Below the pieces are notes generated by a model that was not told the origin of the DNA, did no database searches, and was given only the letters and a program-made list of their open reading frames with translations. A stretch of 58,867 nt of DNA from Candidatus Symbiopectobacterium sp. 'North America' (GTDB taxonomy: Bacteria; Pseudomonadota; Gammaproteobacteria; Enterobacterales; Enterobacteriaceae), in the NCBI RefSeq assembly GCF_015762685.1, contig NZ_PEHF01000012.1, positions 1 through 58,867 of the forward strand. Reading direction: 5' to 3'. The translations under genes were made by a program, and so were the position numbers. Shown piece by piece: positions 20,426-30,901 of this stretch (the stretch's first letter is position 1; each line of letters begins with the position of its first letter).

Positions 20426-20819
20426 TTAGAAGCGTTCCCATTGTGCGCCCTGCGTTAGCTTGGGCATTGGCGTTACGATGGCTTTTATAGGTGTCGGTGA
20501 CGGTACATGACTGCCCGCGCGCAAGCGAAATACGCGCATCAAATCGACCTGATTGGCCGGCTGTTCGTTGAGGCTGTCAGCAGCGCTGGCAGATTCTTCC
20601 ACCAACGCGGCATTTTGCTGTGTGACCTGATCGAGCTGTGCGATGGCATTATGGATTTCTGCAATGCCCGATTTCTGTTCCTGCGGGGTAACGCCGATTT
20701 CGGTAATCAGATCTGCGACGTTGTGGGCCTGACGCAGCGTACCGGTGACCAGAAAGGAGACTAATGCCCCTGGCAACGCCGCCGCTAAAGCCGGCGTCTA
20801 ATAGGGTGCCGATCTTCAT
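20426..20819 (-). pseudogene. Chemoreceptor remnant with large internal deletion
   Basis: The N-terminal end MKIGTLLDAGF is recognisable at 20819, typical of the first membrane segment of this receptor family. It joins almost directly, out of frame, to the C-terminal signalling bundle (TLRQAHNVADLITEIGV through NAALVEESASAADSLNEQ) and the tail QWERF, an xWxxF docking motif. About 1.2-1.4 kb encoding the ligand domain, second membrane segment, HAMP and hairpin tip is missing relative to its neighbours. Not functional as a receptor. Confidence 0.85.
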
Positions 20820-20930
20820 GGTGTTTATAAAGAGGTGGTTTTACAGGTGAGGGAATAATAGTGACTGATGGCTTAACGATTTATTTTATGATGTTGCTAT
20901 TAATGTAATCAAATACGCCTTTAATTTGGC

Positions 20931-22678
20931 TTAAGAGAAAAGAATAACGCTTTCGCGCAAGGCGTATTCAGTATCACGTTGGCGGTATCTTTCTCTGGTA
21001 CGCCACGATGAACGATGCCGCCGATGAGGGCGACATTGCCGATATCGCGTGGCGAGGTTATTTATGCCCCAGGGCCATAGGTGCCGCAGTGGGACGTGGC
21101 GAGGCGCGGTACTGGATGCGCGACCTTCTACCTGAAAGGCGCTCATCAGCTCCACCAGATGGCGCGCCTGATCGTTCAGGCTCTCTGCCGCTCCGCTGGA
21201 TTCCTCCACCAGCGCCGCGTTTTGCTGTGTGACCTGATCCAGTTGGGTGATGGCATCATTGATCTGGTGAATACCAGAACCCTGCTCCCGGGTGGTGACA
21301 CCAATCTCATCAATCATATCTGCCACATGACGCTACTGGCGCACCAATTCATCGATGGTTTCTCCGGCATCGGTGACCAGCTTCGAACCCGTTTCTACGC
21401 GGCTAACGCTATCCTGAATCAGCGTTTTGATCTCTTTGGCCGCCGATGCCGAACGCTGTGCCAGCGAACGGACCTCACCTGCCACCACGGCGAAACCACG
21501 GCCTTGCTCCCCGGCACGAGCCGCTTCTACCGCGGCGTTCAGGGCCAGAATGTTGGTCTGGAAGGCAATGCCGTCGATCACGGTGATAATATCGCTGATT
21601 TTATGGGAACTATCGCGAATCTCAGTCATGGTGCCCACGATATTGCCCACCGCTTCTCCGCCTTTGGCAGCGGTGCTGCTAGCGGTGTTGGCAAGCTCGG
21701 TAGCGGAGCGTACCGTATCAGTGTTTTGCCGCAACGTCTGGCTGATCTGTTCCATCGAAGCCGCCGTTTGTTGAAGGCTGGCAGCCTGCTCTTCGGTACG
21801 CTGGCTGAGATCAGTGCTGCCTGCGGCGATTTCACTGGCACCGGTCGAGATAGACTCGCTGCTTTCCCGCACCTGAATCACCAGCTTGCTCAGGCTGTCA
21901 CGCATTTGGTTCATGGCGGCCAGCAGGCTGCTGTTGTCCGCGTCGGCGAGCGTTACTGGAACGGCCAGATTACCCTGCGCAATTTCTTACACCACCTGCA
22001 TGGCGTAGAGCGGTTCGCCGCCCAGCAACTTTTTGATGTGACGGGTGATGAACCAGGCGATAACGGCGGCTAACAGGGCGGAGAGGGTTGCCAGCATCAG
22101 CAGGCTGTTACCATCATCTTCGGCTTCAGCCACGGCGTTGGTCGCTATCTGGGCAGTGAGATCTTTTTGCAGTTGGAGCATGGTATTGAGGTTGCCAAAC
22201 ATGGCAGTTTGCACCGATTCCAACTGACCTTTAACCAGTACGGCTGCTTCCGCCTGACGATCTGTCAGCGTCATGCCGATCGCTTCACGTCCCAGTTTGG
22301 CAAAGGCGACGCGATTTTGCTGAAGTTCACCCAAGATTGCGCGTACTTCTTTCGCATGCAGATTAGCTTCCAGTTTTTCCACTAACTTACCGTTTTGTGC
22401 GCTGGTTTTTTCAATCAATGCCTGGCTGTCGCTCAGCTCCTTTTTGTCCGTCATCAGCAGCATACGCAGCGTGGCTTTAATGGTGACGTTCAGGTTGTCT
22501 TTCAGTTCCTGTATACAAACAGGTTATTCAGATGCTGTTTGGCGAGGCTGTCGGTGGTTTGGCCCAAACCGGCAAGATGCATGCGGCCAAAACCCGCGAC
22601 CAGCACGCCGATAATGATCACGGCAGCAAAGCCACTGCCGAGTAATGTTCCCAATTTGATGTTGCGTATGCGCTGCAT
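20931..22678 (-). pseudogene. Chemoreceptor with one frameshift and two in-frame stops
   Basis: Starts at ATG 22678 (MQRIRNIKLGTLLGSGFAA). A frameshift near 22520 separates the membrane segment and LNNLFV from the ligand domain. The second frame shows the ligand domain, HAMP and the conserved tip [20 protein letters not shown]. It is broken by TAA at 21989-21987 (YAMQVV then EIAQGNLAV) and TAG at 21335-21333 (DELVRQ then RHVADMIDEI). The last 60 or so residues look scrambled and lack a docking pentapeptide, suggesting another 3' change. Confidence 0.88.
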
Positions 22679-23118
22679 ATGTTCCCCATTTTTTTTCGAG
22701 TTTGTCGGTAAAGCAGGTTCGCCTCTGCACGGCATAAGAAGAGGTGAGTCACCCTGGCATTGCTCATTGCGTCCATTCACGAGAACGGTGTTGCGAACGC
22801 ACAGTTATCTTTATGCTTGCATCATCAATGGGTTATTTACTTTATTATTCGTTTGCTGTGTGATTTCACGCGGTAAATGAGTAAAAAAACAGATGATGTC
22901 TTTGATATCGGCACCCCGTTGGTAAACATTTATCCCGAACCGCGATATGGGCCACAAATCTTGTCGGTAATTCTGCTACGCGAGCGTGACAGGCAGGGTG
23001 TCATGCGGGTGTCATCGTTTGGTTATCTTGCTGTCATGCGTCCGTGCCATGTTACCCCTCGACCAAGAAACGCACCCCCCTTTGCACAGGTGCTCACCTT
23101 TATGGCAGGAGACAGGCA
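22679..23118. other. Intergenic region upstream of ugpB
   Basis: This 440-bp stretch lies between the divergent broken chemoreceptor gene and ugpB. No convincing gene is present; an open frame running into ugpB from 22986 has no family match before MFNALK. It contains the Pho box described separately and AGGAGA (23107-23112) as the ugpB ribosome site. Confidence 0.5.
22999..23037 (+). promoter_or_regulatory. Tandem PhoB box upstream of ugpB
   Basis: Four half-sites are phased at exactly 11 bp: TGTCAT at 22999, TGTCAT at 23010, the weaker GGTTAT at 23021, and TGTCAT at 23032. This fits the PhoB direct-repeat pattern (CTGTCAT with 4-bp spacers). PhoB activation of the ugp operon under phosphate limitation is known in E. 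coli. Confidence 0.75.
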
Positions 23119-24409
23119 TGTTTAACGCGCTTAAGACAAGGACGCTGCGTAATGCGGCAGTTCTGGTGGCGCTGACGTTGGCGTATCAGACTAACGCCAA
23201 CGCGGTGACTGAGATCCCTTTCTGGCATTCGATGGAAGGCGAACTGGGAAAAACGGTGGATTCACTGGCAACGCGTTTTAACCAATCGCACCCCGATGTC
23301 AAAATTGTGCCAGTTTACAAAGGCAACTATGAGCAGAGCCTGGCGGCAGGGATTGCGGCTTACCGCACCGGTAACACGCCCGCCATCCTTCAGGTGTATG
23401 AAGTGGGTACCGCCACTATGATGGTGAGCAAGGCGATAAAACCGGTGTATCAGGTATTTAAAGATGCTGGGATCGACTTTGATGAGAGCGTGTTTGTGCC
23501 GACCGTCTCCGGTTACTACGCCGACGCGAAAACGGGGCACCTGCTGCCACAGCCGTTCAACAGCTCAACGCCGGTGCTTTACTACAACAAAGACGCCTTC
23601 AAAAAAGCCGGACTGGACCCGGAACAACCGCCGAAAACCTGGCAGCAAATGGCAGAGTACACGGCCAAGCTGCGCGCGGCAGGCATTAAGTGCGGCTACG
23701 CCAGCGGCTGGCAGGGCTGGATCCAGATTGAAAACTTCAGCGCCTGGCATGCCTTGCCGATTGCCAGCAAGAATAACGGCTTTGACGGCACGGATGCGGT
23801 GCTGGAATTCAACAAGTCGACGCAAATCAAGCATATCCAGCTGTTGCAGGACATGAACAAGAAAGGGGACTTCACCTACTACGGTCGCAAGGACGAGTCG
23901 ACCGAGAAGTTCTACAACGGTGATTCCGCGCTCACGCCAAATTCAACTATGGTGTAGGAATGATGCCGTATGACGCTGAGGTGCCGAACACGCCGCAGAA
24001 CGCCATTATCGGCGGCGCCAGCCTGTGGGTGATGCGCGGTAAAGACGATGCTACTTACAAAGGCGTTGCGCAGTTTATGCAGTTCCTGGCGCAGCCGGAA
24101 ATGGCTGCCGAATGGCACCAGAAGACCGGCTATCTGGCGATCACCACTGCCGCGTATGAGTTGACCAAGCAGCAGGGTTTCTATGAGAAGAACCCCGGCG
24201 CGGACATCGCGACGCGTCAGATGCTGAACAAGCCGCCGTTGGCGTTCACCAAAGGGCTGCGTTTAGGCAATATGCCGCAGATCCGTACCATCGTGGATGA
24301 AGAGCTGGAAAGCGTCTGGACCGGTAAGAAAACGCCGCAGCAAGCGTTGAATACGGCAGTAGAGCGCGGCAACGTGTTGTTGCGTCGCTTCGAGCAGTCC
24401 ACCAGGTAA
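23119..24409 (+). pseudogene. ugpB: sn-glycerol-3-phosphate binding protein UgpB, internal deletion
   Basis: UgpB is the periplasmic receptor for glycerol-3-phosphate and glycerophosphodiesters. ATG 23119 follows AGGAGA and gives a clear signal peptide ending ANA before [15 protein letters not shown]. The match holds to GDSAL, then about 14-16 residues expected before [12 protein letters not shown] are missing and the frame changes (near 23937). The C-terminal half resumes in another frame ([19 protein letters not shown]) to TAA 24407-24409. The first product ends at 23957. Normal function is lost. Confidence 0.9.
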
Positions 24410-24426
24410 GGTTACAGGCACTTTCT

Positions 24427-24454
24427 CGTCATTCCCGCCTGCGCGGGAATGACG
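24427..24454. repeat. REP-like palindrome between ugpB and ugpA
   Basis: The perfect 12-bp inverted repeat CGTCATTCCCGC (24427-24438) / GCGGGAATGACG (24443-24454) has a CTGC loop. It has the form of small dispersed intergenic palindromes common in proteobacteria. In an operon it could stabilise the upstream message or reduce downstream expression. Only one copy is seen in the window. Confidence 0.55.
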
Positions 24455-24505
24455 GAGGGCGATAGATGTCGCTTTGTTTTCCCCTTCTTTGATTGAGTAT
24501 GTGGC

Positions 24506-25387
24506 ATGACCTCATCCCGCCCTGTCTTTGGCCGTAGCTGATTACCTTATGCGTTAGTGTTTCCCCAACTGGCTATCACGGTGATTTTCTTTATCTGGCC
24601 CGCTGGTCAGGCATTGTTGTATTCCACGCAGCATATTGATCCCTTTGGTCTCTCCAGCGAGTTTGTCGGTCTGGAAAACTTCCGTCACCTGATGAGCGAC
24701 AGTTACTATCTGGACGCGTTCTATACCACCATGGTGTTCAGTTCGCTGGTAACAGTGTGCGGCATGGGCGTGTCGTTACTGCTGGCGGCGTTGGTGGATT
24801 ATGTGCTGCGCTGTCGCTGCCTTTACCAAACCCTGTTTATTCTGCCTTACGCGGTGGCTCCGGTGGTGGCGGCCGCGCTGTGGATGTTTTTGTTCAGCCC
24901 CGGCGGATTAATCACCTATGGCTTAAGCCTGTGGGGTTATGACTGGAATCACGCCACCCACAGCGGCCAGGCGATGTTTCTGGTGGTGCTGGCGTCCATC
25001 TGGAAGCAGATAAGCTATAACTTTCTGTTTTTCCTAGCCGCGTTACAGTCCATTCCGCGCTCTCTGGTGGAGGCTGCGGCCATTGACGGTGCAGGTCCGG
25101 TGCGCCGTTTCTTCAATCTGGTGCTGCCGCTGATTTCTCCGGTTAGCTTCTTTCTGCTGGTAGTCAATCTGGTTTATGCCTTTTTCGACACCTTTCCCAT
25201 TATCGATGTCGCCACAGTGGGCGGGCCGATGCAGGCCACGACCACCCTGATTTTCAAAATTTACCGTGAAGGGTTTGCCGGTCTGGATCTTTCCAGCTCT
25301 GCGGCGCAGTCGGTGGTGTTGATGCTGCTGGTGATCGGCTTGACAGTTCTTCAGTTCCGCTTTGTGGAACGCAAAGTCAATTACTAA
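24506..25387 (+). pseudogene. ugpA: Glycerol-3-phosphate permease UgpA, early stop
   Basis: UgpA is a membrane subunit of the ABC importer. ATG 24506 begins MTSSRPVFGRS, similar to E. coli MSSSRPVFRSRWLPY; codon 12, expected Trp, is TGA (24539-24541). The remaining frame is intact to TAA 25387 with the EAA loop [19 protein letters not shown] at 24557 could restart translation and lose only 17 residues, inside the first membrane segment, so residual function is conceivable. Confidence 0.78.
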
Positions 25388-25398
25388 GGGGCGCACCG

Positions 25399-26244
25399 AT
25401 GATCGAAAATCGTCGCGGGCTGGATATCTTCAGCCATTTGATGCTGATAGTCGGCGTACTCGCCATTCTGTTTCCGCTCTATGTCGCCGTGGTGGCGGCA
25501 ACTCTGGACAATCAGGAGGTGTTTCAAACGCCGATGACGCTGATTCCCGGTACGCAACTGTGGGATAACCTGGTGTATGTCTGGCACCACGGTGCCGGTT
25601 CGAACAACGCGCCGTTCGGCAAGATGCTGTTCAACAGCGCCGTGATGGCGTTAGCCATTACCTTCGGCAAAATTACCGTCTCCATTCTCTCTGCTTACGC
25701 CATTGTCTACTTCCGTTTCCCGTGCCGCTCGCTGTTCTTCTGGATGATTTTTTTGACGCTGATGCTGCCCGTGGAAGTGCGTATTTTCCCGACGGTGGAA
25801 GTGATTGCTCATTTGAACATGACGGACAGCATGACCGGTTTGACGCTGCCGCTGATGGCGTCGGCTACTGCCACCTTTCTGTTTCGGCAGTTTTTTATGA
25901 CGCTGCCGGATGAACTGATGGAGGCAGCGCTCATTGATGGTGCCAGCCCGATGCGTTTCTTTTTCGATATGGTGTTGCCGCTCTCGCGTACCAATCTGGC
26001 GGCGCTGTTTGTGATTACCTTTATTTACGGCTGGAACCAGTATCTCTGGCCGCGGCTGATCGTCAACGACGTCAACCTTGGCACCGCGGTGGCTGGATTG
26101 AAAAGCATGATCGCCTCTGGCGATGTCGCCACCCAGTGGAACCACGTGATGGCGGCGATGTTGATGACGTTGTTGTCGCCGCTATTGGTGGTGCTGTTGA
26201 TGCAGCGCTGGTTTGTGCATGGTCTGGTGGATAGTGAGAAATAA
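25399..26244 (+). CDS. ugpE: Glycerol-3-phosphate permease UgpE
   Basis: The second membrane subunit of the UgpBAEC importer, 281 aa as expected. It has six predicted membrane segments and the EAA loop [15 protein letters not shown] that contacts the UgpC ATPase. It starts 11 bp after ugpA and is followed 6 bp later by ugpC. No lesion is seen. With UgpB broken, it lacks its receptor. Confidence 0.94.
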   Translation: MIENRRGLDIFSHLMLIVGVLAILFPLYVAVVAATLDNQEVFQTPMTLIPGTQLWDNLVYVWHHGAGSNNAPFGKMLFNSAVMALAITFGKITVSILSAYAIVYFRFPCRSLFFWMIFLTLMLPVEVRIFPTVEVIAHLNMTDSMTGLTLPLMASATATFLFRQFFMTLPDELMEAALIDGASPMRFFFDMVLPLSRTNLAALFVITFIYGWNQYLWPRLIVNDVNLGTAVAGLKSMIASGDVATQWNHVMAAMLMTLLSPLLVVLLMQRWFVHGLVDSEK

Positions 26245-26250
26245 GACGAT

Positions 26251-27309
26251 ATGGCAGGTTTAAAACTTCAGGCCGTCACCAAATCCGATGACGGTAAAAC
26301 ACAGGTGATTCAAACCATCGATCTGGATGTGGCGGACGGTGAATTTGTGGTGATGGTGGGGCCTTCTGGCTGCGGGAAATCAACCCTGCTGCGCATGGTG
26401 GCCGGATTGGAACGCACCACCAGCGGGGATATTTATATCGATGGTGAACGGGTGACAGAGCGGGAACCGAAAGATCGCGGTATCGCCATGGTGTTCCAAA
26501 ACTATGCGCTGTACCCGCACATGAGCGTCTATGACAACATGGCGTATGGACTGAAAATCCGCGGTTTTGGTAAAGCGCAGATCCGCCAGCGTGTTGAAGA
26601 TGCTGCGCGTATTCTCGAGCTTCTGCCGCTGTTGAAGCGTAAACCGCGCGAGCTTTCCGGCGGGCAGCGTCAGCGTGTCGCAATGGGCCGCGCTATCGTG
26701 CGCGAGCCCGCGGTATTTTTGTTCGATGAACCGCTCTCCAACCTGGATGCTAAACTGCGTGTGCAGATGCGTCTTGAGCTCCAGCAACTGCATCAGCGCT
26801 TGCGCACCACCAGCCTGTATGTCACACACGATCAGGTGGAAGCCATGACGCTGACAGAGCGCGTGATTGTGATGAACAAAGGGATTGCTGAACAGATTGG
26901 GCCGCCGACGGAAATCTATCGCCGTCCGGCCTCGCTGTTCGTCGCCAGTTTCATCGGCTCTCCCGCCATGAACCTATGGGCTGGGCGCGTTAGCGATGAT
27001 GGCACGCAGTTTATGTTTAGCGCGGAGTTTGTCTTGCCGCTACCGGTGGCAAAACCCACGTGGGGCGGCCGGGCATTGACGTTGGGCGTCAGACCGGAGC
27101 ATATTCAGTTGACCACGCGTGAGACGGGTGGCATACCGCTATTGCTGACCACCCTTGAACTGCTGGGCGCGGATAATCTGGCGCACGGTGCATGGGGTGA
27201 ACAGCGGGTGGTGGTGCGCCTTTCCCACGAACAGTGCCCGGCGCGCGGCGACACCTTGTGGCTGGCTCTGCCAGCGCAGGCGTGGCATTTTTTTGATACT
27301 GAAAGCTGA
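26251..27309 (+). CDS. ugpC: Glycerol-3-phosphate transporter ATPase UgpC
   Basis: A MalK-type ABC ATPase of 352 aa. Walker [10 protein letters not shown] (37-45), signature [14 protein letters not shown], Walker [13 protein letters not shown] and H-loop [11 protein letters not shown] are all present, followed by the C-terminal regulatory OB domain (GVRPEHIQL). Intact. UgpC-like ATPases can sometimes serve other importers of the same family, which might explain retention; that is inference. Confidence 0.94.
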   Translation: MAGLKLQAVTKSDDGKTQVIQTIDLDVADGEFVVMVGPSGCGKSTLLRMVAGLERTTSGDIYIDGERVTEREPKDRGIAMVFQNYALYPHMSVYDNMAYGLKIRGFGKAQIRQRVEDAARILELLPLLKRKPRELSGGQRQRVAMGRAIVREPAVFLFDEPLSNLDAKLRVQMRLELQQLHQRLRTTSLYVTHDQVEAMTLTERVIVMNKGIAEQIGPPTEIYRRPASLFVASFIGSPAMNLWAGRVSDDGTQFMFSAEFVLPLPVAKPTWGGRALTLGVRPEHIQLTTRETGGIPLLLTTLELLGADNLAHGAWGEQRVVVRLSHEQCPARGDTLWLALPAQAWHFFDTES

Positions 27310-27323
27310 TTGCGGGTGGAATA

Positions 27324-28073
27324 ATGGAAAAACAGTGGCCTTATCCGGCGATTGTCGCCCATCGCAGCGGCGGCGCATTGGCACCGGAGAACACGCTGGC
27401 CGCCATTGATGTGGGGGCGCAGCACGGGCATAAAATGATCGAGTTTGATGCCAAGCTCTCTCAGGATGGCGAAATCTTTTTGCTGCATGATGACACACTG
27501 GAGAGAACCACGAACGGCTGGGGCGTGGCGGGCGATTTGCCCTGGGACAAGCTGGTAGGACTGGACGCGGGTTGGTGGTACAACAAATAATTTGTTGGTG
27601 AGTGCTTACCTCTGTTATCTTACGTGGCGGCGCGCTGCAAGCAGTATGGCTTAGCGGCCAACATCGAGATCAAACCGACTACCGGACAAGAAACCCTCAC
27701 CGGTCGCATCGTCGCGCAGGCGGCGGCACAGCTGTGGCGCGATCATCCGATTGAGCCGCTGCTCTCTTCTTTTTCCATTGAAGCATTGGCGGCCGCACAG
27801 CAAGCAGTGCCAGCGCTGCCGAGCGGGCTGTTGCTGGATGAGTGGGAAGAGGACTGACTGCGTCTAACGCGCGATCTCGGCTGTGTTTCCATTCACCTCA
27901 ACCATGAGCTGCTGGATGCGCAACGGGTAGCGCTGCTGAAAGCGGCTGGGCTACGCATTTTGGTTTATACCGTGAACGCACCGGCGTGCGCGCGTGATTT
28001 GCTGGCCTGGGGCGTTGACTGCATCTGTACAGACCGGATAGATTTAATCGGCGCGGAATTTGTCGCCGGCTAA
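27324..28073 (+). pseudogene. ugpQ: Glycerophosphodiester phosphodiesterase UgpQ, two in-frame stops
   Basis: UgpQ hydrolyses glycerophosphodiesters to glycerol-3-phosphate in the cytoplasm. The single frame of 250 codons matches E. coli UgpQ from [10 protein letters not shown] to [11 protein letters not shown]. It is cut by TAA 27588-27590 after DAGWWYNK and by TGA 27855-27857 after LLLDEWEED, where E. coli has Trp. The HRGG motif also reads HRSGG. No frameshift is needed to join the three pieces. Confidence 0.9.
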
Positions 28074-28248
28074 ATCCGCCCACATCCCCTGAGCAATGCT
28101 CAGGAGAAATAATAATTCGTCTAACAAGCCGGTGATGGCGCGCCTTTCCGTATGTGCGAGATTGCCTGATGTGTCCGGACTTGTTAGTGGGCGCTTACAT
28201 TAATCAGGCTATCTGGCGCTGCTGAGTGAGGCATTGAAGGATTACCCT

Positions 28249-29197
28249 ATGCCCCTTTGTACTCTCCTTTTGGCACCAGGTGGTGATTTCACTACCGTTG
28301 TTTGTATTGATTATTCTTGGCTACAGCCTGATCCGGTTTGCTAAATGGCCCACCGCGTTCACCGATGGCGTCAGCCGCTTTGTCTTCTCTGTCGCCCTGC
28401 CTGCCATGCTGTTTCGCATGATGAGTGATTTCTCCAAACGACCCCCAGTCGATGCCCGGTTGCTGATCGCGTTTTTCGGCAGTTGCCTGATCGTGTTCGT
28501 GATTGGCCGTATCGTGGCCCGCAAGGTGTTTGATTTGGATGGCTTCTCCGGCTCTGTCTTTGCGCTGAGCGGTATCTTTTCCAACAACGTCATGCTGGGG
28601 TTGCCGCTGGCGACCACGATTCTTGGCGAAGAAGCAGTGCCTTCCGTGGCGCTGGTGCTGGTGTTGGTGTTTAACGGCCTGATTTTGTGGACGCTGGTCA
28701 CCGTGTCGGTGGAGTGGGCGCGCAACGGCTCGCTCTCACTGCAAGGATTTGGCAAAACGGCGGTGGGGGTGCTGAAAAATCCGCTGATTATCGGCATCTT
28801 GTCCGGCACGCTGTTCAGCCTGACCGGGTTCTCCCTGCCGGACTTTGTCGATCAGCCGGTAGGGATGCTGTCACAGGCGGCGGTGCCGCTCTCGTTGATT
28901 TCACTCGGTATAGGGCTGGCAGAATACCGGGTGCGCGATGGCTGGCAAATCAGCGCGGTGGTGTGTGTGCTCAAACTGCTGGTGCAGCCTTTGGTGATCT
29001 GGGGGCTTGCGGTGATGCTTGGGCTGCCGGAAATGGAAACCCGCGTAGTGGTTCTGCTGGACTCAATGGCGGTAGGGGTTAACCTCTACCTGATGTCGCG
29101 GCAGTTTAACGTGCTGGGCGGCCCCATTGCCGCCAGCCTGCTGTTATCGACAGCGCTGGCGGCGCTGACCACGCCGCTGATGGGGGTAAGTCTGTAG
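28249..29197 (+). pseudogene. AEC-family (auxin efflux carrier) transporter, slipped start
   Basis: A ten-helix carrier of the AEC family with LPLFVLIILGYSL at the start and GIFSNNVMLGLPL in the middle. The frame is intact from about 28250 to TAG 29197. The only upstream ATG (28249) is out of frame: it reads ATGCCCC then TTTGTACTC, and removing one C gives MPFVLSFWHQVVISLPLF. So one extra C in a four-C run shifts the start. Translation might begin at GTG 28280, giving 305 aa with a shortened first helix. Substrate unknown. A base-call error is possible. Confidence 0.65.
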
Positions 29198-29201
29198 CGG
29201 A

Positions 29202-29477
29202 TCAGTAGCGGGGCTGGTTTTGCTGCTGCGTCCGCTGCTGATTTTGCTGGAGCTGACGCCGCAACTCTTGCTGTTGCTGTTCGCTACGGCGCTGAATGTC
29301 CTGATTCAACTGCTGTTGCTGCAACTGCTGGTTCTGCTGCATTTGCTGTTGCAGGCGCTGCTGGCTGGGAATGCCGTTTTCAAGCTGTTGTTGCTGGGTG
29401 GTGAGCCTTTGGGTATTTGCCTGCGTGCCCAGCGACACCAAGGCCAGACAAAATATCGGAATCAGATAACGGGTCAT
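29202..29477 (-). CDS. yhhA: YhhA-like DUF2756 protein, glutamine-rich, exported
   Basis: A 91-aa protein with a signal peptide (MTRYLIPIFCLALVSLGTQA) followed by a low-complexity Gln/Arg-rich region. I chose ATG 29477 because GGAGGT lies about 5 nt upstream; the longer open frame has no ribosome site. E. coli YhhA (DUF2756) also follows ugpQ, so position supports the assignment, though E. coli YhhA is longer. Function unknown. Its 3' end is 4 bp from the convergent AEC gene. Confidence 0.7.
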   Translation of the reverse strand: MTRYLIPIFCLALVSLGTQANTQRLTTQQQQLENGIPSQQRLQQQMQQNQQLQQQQLNQDIQRRSEQQQQELRRQLQQNQQRTQQQNQPRY

Positions 29478-29612
29478 GATGCGTACCTCCTGTATACAGT
29501 GTACGCGTCTGGCCGAAAAACGTCGCGGCATGTTGTCTGAATTCCTGCTTCGGGGGCAGGGGCGGCGTGTTATATACTGACGGCCTGAAAACGCTTTTGT
29601 TGACCTATTCTC

Positions 29613-30072
29613 ATGTTTCATATTGCGCTCTATGAGCCACAAATTGCCCCGAACACCGGTAATATCATCCGTCTGGTTGCCAATAATGGCTGCAAACTGC
29701 ATCTGATTGAACCGATGGGCTTCGATCTGGATGAGAAAAAGGTGCGCCGCGCTGGATTATCACGATCTGGCAAACGTCAGCCGCCATAAAAATTATCAGG
29801 ATTTTCTGGCTGCCGTAGCTGGTCAGCGCATTTTTGCCTGCACCACCAAAGGCAGCCGTCCTTACGATCAACCGGACTATCAGCCGGGGGATGTGCTGCT
29901 GTTCGGTTCGGAGACTGCCGGCTTACCGGATGCGATTCGTAACGGTTTTACGCCGGAACAGAGAATCCGTATTCCCATGCAGTCGAACAATCGCAGCCTC
30001 AACCTCTCGAATGCGGTTGCCATCATCAGCTACGAAGCGTGGCGGCAAAACGGATTTGGCGGCGGCAGCTAA
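29613..30072 (+). pseudogene. trmL: tRNA (cytidine(34)-2'-O)-methyltransferase TrmL, 5-nt deletion
   Basis: TrmL is a SPOUT methyltransferase modifying the wobble base of tRNA-Leu isoacceptors. The start [21 protein letters not shown] and the knot region ([24 protein letters not shown]) match well. At RRAG the frame shifts: observed GCTGGATTATCAC, where GLDYHDL would need GCT followed by two GGATT copies and ATCAC. Loss of one GGATT copy (about 29752) explains it. The C-terminal two thirds remain open in the other frame to TAA 30072. Confidence 0.85.
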
Positions 30073-30079
30073 CGCGCCT

Positions 30080-30901
30080 CTATTTACTGAACACGGCTCT
30101 TTCTGGCGGCGGATTGACGAGAAACACTACGTTGCCACGGTAATACGCAGAGGCGGCCAAACGGCGCTGCCAGCGTTCGTCCCATTGCCCGTGCTGTACC
30201 AGGCCGAGACGGAAGGGAATTTGCAGTTTCATCAGGGCGGGCAGATACTCCGCATAGCGCGTTACCGTCGATCGGCCCTGATAAGTCTGTACCACCAATT
30301 CATCGATAACGCCGCCCAGCCGATTAAGCGTGCCGACATCCCCGGTTTTGGCCCAGTCCAATAGCCCGGTGACGCTGAGCTGTGTATCTGCGGGCAAACG
30401 CTGGCGTAGTGTTTGCAGAAATTTCACGTAGCGAGCCAACTGATAGCTGCGGGCATCAAAATCGATCTGGATACCCTTCACCTGGTTACCCAATGCGCGC
30501 CAGCGTGCCTGTGCTTTCAGCATACGGTTCAGGTGTTTATCCGAAAGATCCAACATGGTAATGCGGTAGGAGAGCCACAGATGGTCTACTCGCAGCGCGC
30601 TGGCCGGTAACCCTTGACGTAAAAACACGGTTTTCCCCTGACGGCGGGCGATTTCACCCTGATGCAGGTAGAGCGTGTGTGCCTGATGCAGCACCGGCTG
30701 CGGTTTGACGGCCGCCCATAACCAAAAATCCTGGTAATGGGCGGCGTTGACACGTTCAGCATGGGCGACGTTCGTGAACAGAATGCAAGCGACTACCAAT
30801 AATATTTGAGCTGCGTGGCCGATTGGCTGCCTTTGAATTCGGTTTTCAACTGGGTAAACCAGGCTTTGCGCGTTGCCTTGCTGATCTCTTGTGTGCCGCA
30901 A
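30080..30901 (-). CDS. DUF3142-type exported protein, function unknown
   Basis: A TIM-barrel-like protein of the DUF3142 type, judged by YQDFWLWAAVKPQPVLHQA, the GIQIDFDARS segment near the middle and VVQTYQGRST. The hydrophobic segment AAQILLVVACILFTNVAHA looks like a signal peptide with cleavage after AHA. The start is uncertain: the frame opens at TTG 30901, inside the upstream gene, and another TTG at 30799 overlaps the upstream stop. No ATG is close. It follows, and may be coupled to, the upstream broken gene. Confidence 0.55.
   Translation of the reverse strand: MRHTRDQQGNAQSLVYPVENRIQRQPIGHAAQILLVVACILFTNVAHAERVNAAHYQDFWLWAAVKPQPVLHQAHTLYLHQGEIARRQGKTVFLRQGLPASALRVDHLWLSYRITMLDLSDKHLNRMLKAQARWRALGNQVKGIQIDFDARSYQLARYVKFLQTLRQRLPADTQLSVTGLLDWAKTGDVGTLNRLGGVIDELVVQTYQGRSTVTRYAEYLPALMKLQIPFRLGLVQHGQWDERWQRRLAASAYYRGNVVFLVNPPPERAVFSK

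Noticed and set aside
21081..22073. Plus-strand 330-aa open frame across the broken chemoreceptor
   Set aside because: It is antisense to conserved chemoreceptor coding sequence and has no recognisable features; a codon-bias shadow.
22986..23118. ugpB start far upstream
   Set aside because: The frame runs through the Pho box and lacks a signal peptide; ATG 23119 has AGGAGA and a proper signal sequence.
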